A model generated the notes under the pieces. That model searched no databases. It was given only the letters and a program-made list of their open reading frames with translations, and had not been told where the DNA came from. Both the position numbers and the translations under genes were made by a program. From assembly GCA_001872725.1 (NCBI GenBank), contig MNWR01000102.1, positions 1 to 57,240 of the forward strand: a DNA stretch of 57,240 nucleotides. The letters run 5' to 3'. This document shows, one piece after another, positions 45,670 through 53,066 of the stretch. Numbering within the stretch: position 1 is the first letter of the stretch; the number at the start of each line of letters is the position of its first letter. Origin of the DNA: Proteobacteria bacterium CG1_02_64_396 (lineage in GTDB: Bacteria; Pseudomonadota; MNWR01; CG1-02-64-396).

Positions 45670-45911
45670 GGGGCTCTCCTGTAGATCCTGGTTTTGGGGG
45701 AAACTGCCGAAGGAATCCAATGACAGGCAGGTGGGGCGGTGGGCATGACGGACCACAGGATGGCGCGCCAGGGGGGGCGCCCGAATGATCGGGTCGAGGG
45801 GGGGATCAACGGGGGGAAGGTGTGATTCATGAAGAGCCTCGCTGTCCGTGCGTTGCAGATTCAATCCATCGATTGTTCAGTCTTTGATGAAAAAACTTAT
45901 AAAGCAACAGT

Positions 45912-45927
45912 TTAAATGCACATTTAA
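45912..45927. promoter_or_regulatory. 16-bp palindrome, candidate operator
   Basis: TTAAATG (45912-45918) and CATTTAA (45921-45927) are perfect arms with a 2-bp centre. The site sits in the AT-rich part of the divergent region, where a dimeric regulator could control both units. No regulator gene is adjacent. Confidence 0.4.
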
Positions 45928-46051
45928 TCTTGCCTCCTGCCTGAAGGTAGGGAGGATGTTCGAATCTCGTCGACAGGAGGTCGCCCCCCCCCCGCATGCC
46001 CACCTTCCGCCGAATACCCCGGGTTTAATAGGACGATTGTCGTGCCTTCAT

Positions 46052-46076
46052 ACGCGGTCGCATCGTGCGACCGCGT
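46052..46076 (+). promoter_or_regulatory. strong leader hairpin ahead of the beta-barrel gene
   Basis: ACGCGGTCGCA (46052-46062), loop TCG, TGCGACCGCGT (46066-46076): an 11-bp perfect stem about 20 bp before the ribosome-binding site AAGGAG and followed by only TT. It may be an operator, an mRNA-stabilising hairpin or a leader control element; it lacks the T-tract needed for a terminator. Confidence 0.45.
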
Positions 46077-46106
46077 TTCACGCAGGGATATCAAGGAGAG
46101 CGCACC

Positions 46107-46940
46107 ATGAACACAAGCTTCCGCGCAGCAGCCCCGTCCGTTCAGGTTCAAGAGGGGCTTGGCCCCCTGGCCGAATTGCCCGGTACCTGGGTCGGTTCGG
46201 GATTCAACCTGATCGCCTTGCCCAATTTCGAGGGGGGGAGCGATTTTCGGCTCAAGCTCAACGCCACGGCCGAAAGCCTGAGCTTCACCGTCATCGGGGC
46301 GCCGATCCCGAATCGGGGTTCGGCACAGAGCGACATCTCGTACCTGGGGCTGCACTATCTCCAGCAGGTCAACGATGCCCAGACCCACGAAGGGCTGCAC
46401 ATCGAGCCGGGTTTATGGCTCAACATTCCGGCCACCACCGATCCGGATCAACCCCCCACCCTGGTGCGTCAGGCCAGCGTCCCCCACGGCGATTCGCTCC
46501 TGGCCCAGGGGTCGACCATCACGATTCAAGAGGGACCGGTATTCGAGCCGGTCTCCACCACGCCGATCATCATTCCGCCCAAAACGATTCCCACGCTCGG
46601 CTACTTCGATCCCTACAGCAATCCGAACCTTCCCCCCGGCATCTCCCGGGCTGCCGTCGCCAATCCCAACCTGATTTTGGAAGAGGCCATCCAAGGGCAG
46701 ACCATCACCTCGACCACGGTCATCTCGGTTTCGACCGAACCTGTGGGGGGTATCGTCAACATCCCCTTCATCCAGACCAACGCCAATGCCACCCGCATGG
46801 AATCGATCTTCTGGGTTGAAACGATCCAAAATCAGGACGGCAGTCAGACGCTGCAATTGCAGTACAGCCAGACCGTGATCCTGAATTTTCTGGGTATCGA
46901 CTGGCCCCACGTTTCGGTGGGGACGTTGTTGAAGCAATAA
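46107..46940 (+). CDS. putative beta-barrel (heme-binding/nitrobindin-like) protein
   Basis: The 277-residue protein has no signal peptide; AAGGAG precedes the ATG at 46107. GPLAELPGTWVGSGFNLIAL near residues 17-36 is reminiscent of the first strand of nitrobindin/lipocalin-like barrels (L..L.GTW.G.G), and alternating hydrophobic strands follow. TYLQQV-like (LHYLQQVND) and LHIEPGLWLN segments occur in proteins I have seen annotated as heme-binding. This is recollection rather than proof; no clear heme ligand can be named. It is divergent from the ferritin-like gene and 62 bp before the dioxygenase gene. Confidence 0.68.
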   Translation: MNTSFRAAAPSVQVQEGLGPLAELPGTWVGSGFNLIALPNFEGGSDFRLKLNATAESLSFTVIGAPIPNRGSAQSDISYLGLHYLQQVNDAQTHEGLHIEPGLWLNIPATTDPDQPPTLVRQASVPHGDSLLAQGSTITIQEGPVFEPVSTTPIIIPPKTIPTLGYFDPYSNPNLPPGISRAAVANPNLILEEAIQGQTITSTTVISVSTEPVGGIVNIPFIQTNANATRMESIFWVETIQNQDGSQTLQLQYSQTVILNFLGIDWPHVSVGTLLKQ

Positions 46941-46949
46941 CGAAAAAAG

Positions 46950-46980
46950 ACCGGGGCTTGCGCTGCCTGCGAGCCCCGGT
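46950..46980. terminator. hairpin between the beta-barrel and dioxygenase genes
   Basis: ACCGGGGCT (46950-46958) pairs with AGCCCCGGT (46972-46980), 9-bp stem. The minus-strand version is followed by six T, the plus-strand version only by TTTG, so it may be a partial terminator or attenuator separating the two genes. Confidence 0.4.
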
Positions 46981-47002
46981 TTGCCATTCAAAGGAGCGCC
47001 TC

Positions 47003-48034
47003 ATGCCCGAAGCCCTCGCCGCCGTTACCTCCCGAGACCTCGGTGCCCTGGGCATCCTCCACCTGCGTCGCATGTGGGCCCGCACCCGACTGACGGTACA
47101 GGGTTCTGCCGTTGAAAAGGCTGACGAGGAGTGGCTCCTCGACAACCTGGTTTTCGACGGATTGGGGTTGGGTCTGGAGCCGACGATCCAGTTTCTGCAT
47201 GGCGGTGCCGCGTCGTACGAGGATTTCGAGCGCTGGATTTTGGAGCAGGGCGATGGCGGACTCGATCCGGCCCGGCGTGAACGGATCAACCGGGCAATCC
47301 GGGCGGTGCTCGATCCCGAGGTTGTCGGTCCGACCCTTGAGACCTTGAACAACCACCCCGAACCGGTTTTGAGCCAAGAGGATCTGGCCCACTTCGAGGC
47401 GCACGGCTACGTCGTACTGAAAAACGCGGTGCCCACAGGGGGGGCTGCGGCGGCGGCCCAGGCGGTGTGGGATCACCTGGGGGCCAGCCCCGATGATGTC
47501 GAGAGCTGGTACCGTCCCAAGGTGGCGCAGCAAAAGATCATGGTGCAGCTCTTTCAACACCCAGCGCTGGAGGCCAATCGGCAATCGCCCCGCATCCACC
47601 GCGCCTTTGCCCAGTTGTGGCAGACCGAAAAGCTCTGGGTCACCACCGACCGGGTCAGCTTCAATCCCCCGGAGCGGCACGACTACCGGTTCCCTGGTCC
47701 CGACCTGCATTGGGACGCCTACTTCACCATCCCCTTTGCATTCGGGCTGCAAGGGGTGCTCTACCTGACCGATACCGAGGCGGAGCAGGGGGCCTTCACC
47801 TGTGTGCCCGGTTTTCATCACCGCATCGACGCATGGCTCGCCGCGTTGCCCAAGGGGAGTGATCCGCAGATGCAGGATTTACATGCCCTGGGGCCGAAGC
47901 CGATCCCCGGCAAGGGGGGCGACATGGTCATCTGGCACCATGGCCTCCCCCACGGCAGCCGCCCCAACCGCGCTTCGGTGCCCCGGTTGGTGCAGTACAT
48001 CAAGCTCTATCCGGTGCATCACGTCGGGTTGTAG
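47003..48034 (+). CDS. PhyH-type Fe(II)/2-oxoglutarate dioxygenase with extra N-terminal domain
   Basis: The protein (343 aa) carries a double-stranded beta-helix from about 125: metal ligands in LHWDAYF (HxD) and HHGLPHGSRPNRA (distal His and the 2-oxoglutarate-binding Arg), with CVPGFHHRID between. The first 120 residues (RRMWARTRLTVQGSAVEKAD, LLDNLVFDGLGLGLEPTIQF) match no domain I know. AAAGGAG precedes the ATG at 47003. Probably co-transcribed with the beta-barrel gene and part of the LodA cluster, where it could hydroxylate the substrate or product. Confidence 0.82.
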   Translation: MPEALAAVTSRDLGALGILHLRRMWARTRLTVQGSAVEKADEEWLLDNLVFDGLGLGLEPTIQFLHGGAASYEDFERWILEQGDGGLDPARRERINRAIRAVLDPEVVGPTLETLNNHPEPVLSQEDLAHFEAHGYVVLKNAVPTGGAAAAAQAVWDHLGASPDDVESWYRPKVAQQKIMVQLFQHPALEANRQSPRIHRAFAQLWQTEKLWVTTDRVSFNPPERHDYRFPGPDLHWDAYFTIPFAFGLQGVLYLTDTEAEQGAFTCVPGFHHRIDAWLAALPKGSDPQMQDLHALGPKPIPGKGGDMVIWHHGLPHGSRPNRASVPRLVQYIKLYPVHHVGL

Positions 48035-48189
48035 AGGGCGCTGAGCCGCGCTGTATTACCTGCGATGTTGCCAACGGCTGCGTGCCCGAAAACCGGGTTC
48101 CCACACGCAAGACGCATGTTCCCAGTCACGTGTGGGGGCCCGGTTTCCGGGCGCTGCCGGTGGGTTGACTCCTCAAGCAACAACCGCCC

Positions 48190-48597
48190 CTACGAAAACC
48201 ACCTTAAAAATGCCGCCGCCGTCAAAGCGGTCGCCCCGAGGGCCAGCGATACCCCCCAAACCGTGCGGGGGTGAACCAGGGGGCCGACCGCTTGGCGCCA
48301 CCAATACAGGGCGGCGATGGCAAAGCCCAACCCGGCGCAAACCACCTTGATGCCCAGCGCGGCGACGGCGATGCCGTGGATGTCGGGGAAGTGGCCGTAG
48401 TAGTAGAGGCTGGTGGCTCCAAAGGCCCCCCCCGCAGCCACCTGCACCGCCCAGGCGATTGCCAGCCACAGCGCCAGGCGCCGATGGCTGGAGATCGAAG
48501 CCTGGACCCGCCACACCCCGATGGTCGCCAGCCCCACAATCGCCACCGCTCCGAAGTTATGGATCACCTGAATCAAGGCATAGAGAAGGTTCTGCAT
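48190..48597 (-). CDS. four-helix membrane protein
   Basis: The protein (135 aa) has four hydrophobic helices (about 5-27, 40-62, 72-98, 110-132). Histidines near the first helix and the second loop (QVIHNFGAV, YYGHFPDIHG) could be heme or metal ligands as in CopD-like proteins, but I cannot assign the family. It starts 9 bp after the stop of the secreted protein gene, so the two form an operon. Confidence 0.72.
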   Translation of the reverse strand: MQNLLYALIQVIHNFGAVAIVGLATIGVWRVQASISSHRRLALWLAIAWAVQVAAGGAFGATSLYYYGHFPDIHGIAVAALGIKVVCAGLGFAIAALYWWRQAVGPLVHPRTVWGVSLALGATALTAAAFLRWFS

Positions 48598-48606
48598 GGC
48601 GGCCCC

Positions 48607-49026
48607 CTACTGCACGGTGAACGATACGGAGGTTTCGATCCCGGTCAGGGTGTGGCTGGAGGTCGCCTCCTTGACCGCCACGGTGTGTTTGCCGGGGGTC
48701 AGGTCGGGCAGCGGCACCTTGCAGGGGCAGCGGGTCACGTCGTGGGTAATGATCGGGTTTTGGTCGTCGACGTAGACGTGCAGGTGGTTGCCGTTGGGTC
48801 CCAACGTCACCTCGTAGCGCAGCACGACGCCGCTGCCCCCCATCAAGGTTTCGCCCTGCTTGGGCGAGAGGAGGGTGATCGCTCCGCCGCCCTCGCCCCC
48901 CTGCGCCATCGGCATCGTTGGGACCTCTTTGGGGCCATAGCCCGAGGCCGAGGCGCCTGAGACCATCAGCAGCAGCGTGCAGGTCATCAACGCGGTGGGA
49001 ATCGCAGCGAAAGGTCTGTTTTTCAT
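48607..49026 (-). CDS. exported small beta-sandwich-like protein
   Basis: The protein (139 aa) has a signal peptide (MKNRPFAAIPTALMTCTLLL, cleavage near ASA before SGYG). The mature part has GNHLHVYVDDQNP followed by TRCPCKVPLPDLTPGKHTV, consistent with a small Ig-like fold and with His and CPC residues that might bind a metal such as copper; this is inference. A Gly-rich linker lies near 45-52. AAGGAGA precedes the ATG at 49026. First gene of the pair with the membrane protein. Confidence 0.75.
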   Translation of the reverse strand: MKNRPFAAIPTALMTCTLLLMVSGASASGYGPKEVPTMPMAQGGEGGGAITLLSPKQGETLMGGSGVVLRYEVTLGPNGNHLHVYVDDQNPIITHDVTRCPCKVPLPDLTPGKHTVAVKEATSSHTLTGIETSVSFTVQ

Positions 49027-49185
49027 GGCCGTCTCCTTTGTGGGAACACCCGCGGGGCATGGAGGGATCGATACGGGCATCGTCCTCCACTTTGGGGTTA
49101 TGGAGACCTTGATTATTGAAATAAGTGCCTGATTTCATTGTTGAAAATATGGGGTTCATCCGTGCGAGCCCGACCCGACCCCCGG

Positions 49186-49701
49186 TTACTCCCCCTCCCA
49201 ATACCCCAACGACTGACCCTCCCGACCCAGGTGATAGAACATCCTCGGTTTGCCCTCGGGGTCGGTGCCCAGGTTGGCCAGAATCCCGAACTTGCCCGAA
49301 TCGGGGTATTCGGCAATTTCGGGCGACAACTTGGTGCTCACCGCCAGATAGCGCAGCTCCTCCACGCCGGTGTTGAGAATTTGATGGGCGGTTTCGGGGC
49401 CTCCGGGGGGGCAGGCGACGATGTCGCCTTGGCGGATGGGGTAGGTTTGCTCACCCATGCGCACCTCGCCGCACCCCTGCAACACGAAGAACATCTCTTC
49501 GTTGACGTGGTGGTTGTGCAAGGGAAAAGCCCGTTTACCGGGGGGGACAGCGGTGATGTTGTAGCCGAGCTTTTGAGCCCCCACCTTGGGGCCGATCATC
49601 CCGATTTGGGCGTCGAAGCGCTGCGCCGTCTCGCCGGTGGGGGCAAGGAAAGGGGGACGGGGTTCGAGGACAACATCGGCGATGTTGAGGATCGGTTTCA
49701 T
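49186..49701 (-). CDS. cupin domain protein
   Basis: This 171-residue single-domain cupin has motif 1 PLHNHHVNEEMFFVLQGCG (His-His and Glu metal ligands) and motif 2 PPGGPETAHQILN (final His). The sequence after the barrel (AEYPDSGKFGILANLG) has the dimer-tail pattern common in stand-alone cupins. AAGGAG precedes the ATG at 49701. The ligand or reaction is unknown. Not coupled to the adjacent genes. Confidence 0.87.
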   Translation of the reverse strand: MKPILNIADVVLEPRPPFLAPTGETAQRFDAQIGMIGPKVGAQKLGYNITAVPPGKRAFPLHNHHVNEEMFFVLQGCGEVRMGEQTYPIRQGDIVACPPGGPETAHQILNTGVEELRYLAVSTKLSPEIAEYPDSGKFGILANLGTDPEGKPRMFYHLGREGQSLGYWEGE

Positions 49702-49770
49702 GGCAGGCTCCTTGGGGGATGGAATGGTGGAGGGTGGATGTTGGGGCATCCCTGCCCCCGGTTGGAATCC

Positions 49771-49980
49771 CTTGGGAAACGCTGATTCAAGGCCTCCTGC
49801 CTTGAATCAACACGCCTGGCAAAAACCAAAAGTAGGCGCCCTGAGGCGGCGATGGTTTTTGCTTCACGTTCAAAATCAGCAGGGCTTCGGCGACTTAGGT
49901 CGCCTCCTACGGACGTTCCTGATTTTGGCGGCCCATCCCTGGGCCGCTCGGAAGCGCTCATCCATCAGCGCTTCCCTTAC
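49771..49980. repeat. GGAAGCGC-type inverted-repeat element, copy E
   Basis: The long form (210 bp) reads CTTGGGAAACGCTGATTCAA at its left end and ATCAGCGCTTCCCTTAC at its right. It contains GGCAAAAACCAAAAGTAGGC and the core CTTCGGCGACTTAGGTCGCC. Its right end contains the TAA stop (minus strand, 49979-49977) of the VOC gene. It is the inverted counterpart of copy F. Confidence 0.8.
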
Positions 49981-50345
49981 CCCATGCTGTGCAGGCCGAT
50001 GTGGTTGCCTTCGCAGTCCTGAAAGATGGCAATCGAGCCGATCTTCTCGCTGAGGAAGGTCTTGGGCATGACCACCTTCCCCCCCGCCGCCTCGACCCGT
50101 CCCAGCGGGGTGGCCAGATCGTCGCCGCCGTTCAGGTAGATCAGGCTCCCCCCTGGGCCTGGTTGCATATGCTCCGCCTTGCAGAGCGCGCCTCCGGTGG
50201 CCGGCTCCTCATTGGGGAAGAGGCCGAACTGCATCGGCCCCATTGCCTCGTGCCGCAGGCTGACGCCAAAGACCTCCTCGTAAAAGCGGGTGGCCCGCTC
50301 GTAGTCGGCGACGGGGATTTCGAACCAGTTGATCAGGGTGTTCAT
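49977..50345 (-). CDS. VOC (glyoxalase/bleomycin-resistance-like) protein
   Basis: The protein (122 aa) is a small metal-dependent-fold enzyme or binding protein with two beta-alpha-beta-beta-beta modules: INWFEIPVADYERATRFYEE and VVMPKTFLSEKIGSIAIFQD. GGAGG precedes the ATG at 50345. The stop TAA lies inside the terminal repeat of copy E. Divergent from a WYL-type regulator across a TGACA-N6-TGTCA site, a recurrent pairing in proteobacteria, so it is probably under that regulator's control. Substrate unknown. Confidence 0.88.
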   Translation of the reverse strand: MNTLINWFEIPVADYERATRFYEEVFGVSLRHEAMGPMQFGLFPNEEPATGGALCKAEHMQPGPGGSLIYLNGGDDLATPLGRVEAAGGKVVMPKTFLSEKIGSIAIFQDCEGNHIGLHSMG

Positions 50346-50401
50346 GACTGCCTCCATAAAGGTGGAAAAACAACGAGGCGAACAGGATGAACCGGGGCTC
50401 C

Positions 50402-50417
50402 TGACAGCGTGGTGTCA
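50402..50417. promoter_or_regulatory. candidate operator TGACA-N6-TGTCA
   Basis: A perfect 5-bp inverted repeat with a 6-bp spacer (GCGTGG) lies 57 bp before the VOC start and 135 bp before the divergent WYL regulator. A half site, CCTGACA, recurs at about 50456. The TGACA..TGTCA form is what I would expect for YafY-type HTH/WYL regulators controlling VOC genes; this is inference. Confidence 0.5.
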
Positions 50418-50551
50418 GCAGGGGATGTGGTGGGGGCGAGCGGGGGAGGGGTATCCTGACAACGGGGTGGCGGGAGGGCGGTGGCCAGAGGTTTTTTTGT
50501 AGGCCGGACCTCGCCGCGCTCCTCCGGCCTACATTTTTCCTGAGGTGTTTC

Positions 50552-51229
50552 ATGCGCCGCGCCGATCGCCTTTTTCAGATTGTCCTTCTGCTCGGTCGTG
50601 GCCGGGCGGTGACCGCCCATGAGCTGGCCCAGGCGTTGGAGGTCTCCGAGCGCACCATCTACCGTGACATCGCCGACCTGTCGCTGACCGGGGTGCCGGT
50701 TTCGGGGGAGGCGGGGGTGGGGTACATGATGCGCGGTGGGTATCAGATTCCGCCGTTGATGTTCGACGCCGAGGAGCTGGCCGCCCTGGCGCTCGGGGGG
50801 CGGATGGTGCAGGGGTGGGGCGATGCCGACATGGGCAAGGCGGCGCAGCGGGCGCTGCTCAAGATCGAGGCGGTGATCCCCGAAGCCCGTAGGGATCAGC
50901 TCACCAGGCAAGCGATGTTGGTCCCCGATTTTCATGTTCCGACCAACATGGTCGCCCCTTTGAGCACCCTGCGCCGCGCCATCGAGGCCAGTCGCAAGGT
51001 CCGCTTCGACTACACCCGCGCCGACGGAAGCCCCTCCACCCGCACCGTCTGGCCCGCCGGGCTCTTCTTTTGGGGCGGCTCCTGGACCTTGGGGGGGTGG
51101 TGCGAGCTGCGCGGACAGCTGCGCACCTTTCGCCTGGACCGGATGGGTACCCTCGAAACCCTCACCGAACGCTTCGACAGTCGGGGGGGGGAGCTGCTGG
51201 AGGATTACATTCGGGCCGCTTCGGGGTAG
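50552..51229 (+). CDS. YafY-type transcriptional regulator (HTH-11 plus WYL)
   Basis: The protein (225 aa) has an N-terminal DeoR/HTH-11 winged helix (TAHELAQALEVSERTIYRDI), a linker, and a WYL effector domain of the FxxGGSW variety (GLFFWGGSWTLGGWCELR, RTFRLDRMGTLETL). The WYL triad is seen as W-T-L instead of W-Y-L. Likely represses or activates its divergent VOC neighbour and itself. Start ATG 50552 after CCTGAGGTG. Confidence 0.88.
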   Translation: MRRADRLFQIVLLLGRGRAVTAHELAQALEVSERTIYRDIADLSLTGVPVSGEAGVGYMMRGGYQIPPLMFDAEELAALALGGRMVQGWGDADMGKAAQRALLKIEAVIPEARRDQLTRQAMLVPDFHVPTNMVAPLSTLRRAIEASRKVRFDYTRADGSPSTRTVWPAGLFFWGGSWTLGGWCELRGQLRTFRLDRMGTLETLTERFDSRGGELLEDYIRAASG

Positions 51230-51445
51230 GGAGGGGGGCGGTTTTGTGTGGGCGCGGCTCCTCCGGTCATTCTGAGTTTGTCGAAGGGGGCGCAATTGAA
51301 GAGGCAACCCGCTTCGTCATGCCCCCCTGAGCGATCCATCGCCATTCGCCACCGCGCTTCGCAGCCAGAGGTGGCCCCCTCCGCGTTTCTGGGCACCCCG
51401 TGAGTCCTTCGCCCCCGAACCCAACCCCCACAACCAAGGTTTCCC
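51230..51445. other. intergenic with repeat fragments
   Basis: No gene is seen. GGTCATTCTGAGTTTGTCGAAGG is a dispersed repeat fragment, and CGCCATTCGCCACCGCG is followed by GAGGTGGCCCC. The AlkC-type gene begins at 51446. Confidence 0.4.
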
Positions 51446-52558
51446 ATGGCTGAACCGCTCAAAAACCAATACGGCCCCGAGATCCCCGCCCGCATCGCCG
51501 CCATGATTGCGGCGGTCCACCCCTCTTTTGCAACCGAACTTTTCCTGGTCGACGCCCTGGACGGCTACGACGACCTGTCGCTCACTCAGCGGGGTTGGGC
51601 CATCGCCCGGGCGTTGCACCGCCATTTGCCCGACCCCTACCCCGAGGCGGTTGAGATTCTGCTCGGTAGCCTCGGCCCCAAAATCGAATCCGTCGAAGGG
51701 GCGGGGATGGCCCCCTTTGTCTACCTGCCCCACGTCTTCTTTGTCGCCGAATACGGTCTTGGGGATTTCGAAACCTCGATGCGGGCGCAGTACGAACTCA
51801 CCCAGCGCTTTACCGCCGAGTTCTCGATCCGCCCGTTTTTGCGGCAGCACCCCGAGGCGACCCTGGCCCGGCTGACCACCTGGACCCAGGACCCCAGCCA
51901 CCACGTCCGCCGCCTGGTATCGGAGGGGAGCCGCCCCCGCTTGCCCTGGGCGCCACGTTTAACCCATTTTCAGCGCGACCCGGCTCCGGTGCTGGCCCTG
52001 CTCGAACGTCTCAAGGACGATCCCTCCCTCTACGTGCGCCGCTCGGTGGCCAACAACCTCAACGACATCGGCAAGGATCACCCCGATCTGCTGGCCGCCA
52101 CCGCCCGGCGTTGGCTCGTCGAGGCCAGCCCGGAACGGCAATGGCTGGTCCACCATGCCCTGCGTTCGGCGATCAAGCGGGGGGAAGTGGGAGCGTTGGC
52201 GGCCCTGGGGGCGGGGCAGCAGGCCGATGTGGTGGTGGAGCGGGTCACCATCGACCCTGCTGTGCCCCACATCGGCGGAGGGGTGACCATCACCTTCGAT
52301 CTGGTGTCGAGCGCCGTTCAGCCCCAGGATCTGCTCGTCGATCTGAAGATTCACTTCGTGAAAAAATCGGGTCGAACCACCCCCAAGGTGTTTAAAATCA
52401 AGCGGTTGAACCTGGCGCCGGGGGGGCGGGCGAGCCTGCGCAAAACCGTGGCATTAACCGCGATGAGCACCCGCCAACACTACCCCGGACGGCACGAGGT
52501 CGAGGCGGTGGTGAATGGTCGCAGCTACCCCATTGGGGCGTTCAATCTGCGGGACTGA
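51446..52558 (+). CDS. DNA alkylation repair protein, AlkC/AlkD family
   Basis: The HEAT-like-repeat DNA glycosylase (370 aa) starts MAEPLKNQYGPEIPARIAAM as AlkC proteins do. HEAT-like repeats follow up to about 250 (LARLTTWTQDPSHHVRRLVS, LKDDPSLYVRRSVANNLNDI). A C-terminal domain of about 110 residues (ITFDLVSSAVQPQDLLVDLK ... PGRHEVEAVVNGRSYPIGAF) fits the Ig-like domain known in the AlkC-beta group. It excises N3- and N7-alkylated purines without base flipping in related proteins. Co-directional with the TfoX-N gene 32 bp downstream. Confidence 0.88.
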   Translation: MAEPLKNQYGPEIPARIAAMIAAVHPSFATELFLVDALDGYDDLSLTQRGWAIARALHRHLPDPYPEAVEILLGSLGPKIESVEGAGMAPFVYLPHVFFVAEYGLGDFETSMRAQYELTQRFTAEFSIRPFLRQHPEATLARLTTWTQDPSHHVRRLVSEGSRPRLPWAPRLTHFQRDPAPVLALLERLKDDPSLYVRRSVANNLNDIGKDHPDLLAATARRWLVEASPERQWLVHHALRSAIKRGEVGALAALGAGQQADVVVERVTIDPAVPHIGGGVTITFDLVSSAVQPQDLLVDLKIHFVKKSGRTTPKVFKIKRLNLAPGGRASLRKTVALTAMSTRQHYPGRHEVEAVVNGRSYPIGAFNLRD

Positions 52559-52590
52559 ACCTCCTGCATTCAATCCACGCGAGGTGTGCC

Positions 52591-52953
52591 ATGGCATCCG
52601 ACCGCTCTTTTGTTCAATACGTGTGTGACCAAATGGGGGCCGCTGGGCAGATCACCTTCCGCGCCATGTTTGGGGAGTACGCCCTCTACTGCGGCGGCAA
52701 GGTGGTGGCGCTGGTCTGCGACGACCGGGTGTTCCTCAAGCCGACCGCCGCCGCGCAGACGCTGGTGGGGGCGGTGGAGCAGGCTCCCCCCTATCCGGGG
52801 GCCAAGCCCCACTGGGTGATCGATGCCCTGCTCGACGATGCCGAAACCCTGGCGCAGTTGATTCACACCACCGCCGACGCGCTGCCCATGCCCAAGCCCA
52901 AAAAACCCAGGGCCCAAAAGAGGGCGAAGAAAGAGCCATCCGGGGGGGCGTAA
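52591..52953 (+). CDS. TfoX N-terminal domain protein
   Basis: The protein (120 aa) contains only the TfoX/Sxy N-terminal domain: GQITFRAMFGEYALYCGGKVV, VCDDRVFLKPT and AKPHWVIDALLDD. A Lys/Arg/Pro-rich tail (about 100-117) follows. Full-length TfoX regulates competence through CRP, but stand-alone N-domain proteins have no proven role. It follows the AlkC-type gene closely. Confidence 0.85.
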   Translation: MASDRSFVQYVCDQMGAAGQITFRAMFGEYALYCGGKVVALVCDDRVFLKPTAAAQTLVGAVEQAPPYPGAKPHWVIDALLDDAETLAQLIHTTADALPMPKPKKPRAQKRAKKEPSGGA

Positions 52954-53066
52954 GGCTCGACCCCGGTTTTGGCGTTGCATCCAAGCGCCCCGGATCAAGG
53001 CGGGGCCTCTTCGGTTGCAGAATTCCCCCGCACCACGCCACCGGCCCACCCCCAAAGAAGGTCGCC

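Larger units (their letters stand above)
45670..46106. promoter_or_regulatory. divergent regulatory region of the LodA cluster
   Basis: This 437-bp region separates the ferritin-like gene (minus) from the beta-barrel gene (plus). It contains an AT-rich core (about 45885-45930), a 16-bp palindrome at 45912-45927, an imperfect CCTCC..GGAGG inverted repeat at about 45932-45954 and a long-stem hairpin at 46052-46076. No gene is seen. Promoters for both directions are expected in the AT-rich core. Confidence 0.5.

Noticed and set aside
44338-45684. 448-codon plus-strand open frame
   Set aside because: It lies opposite the ferritin-like gene, which has a ribosome-binding site and family motifs.
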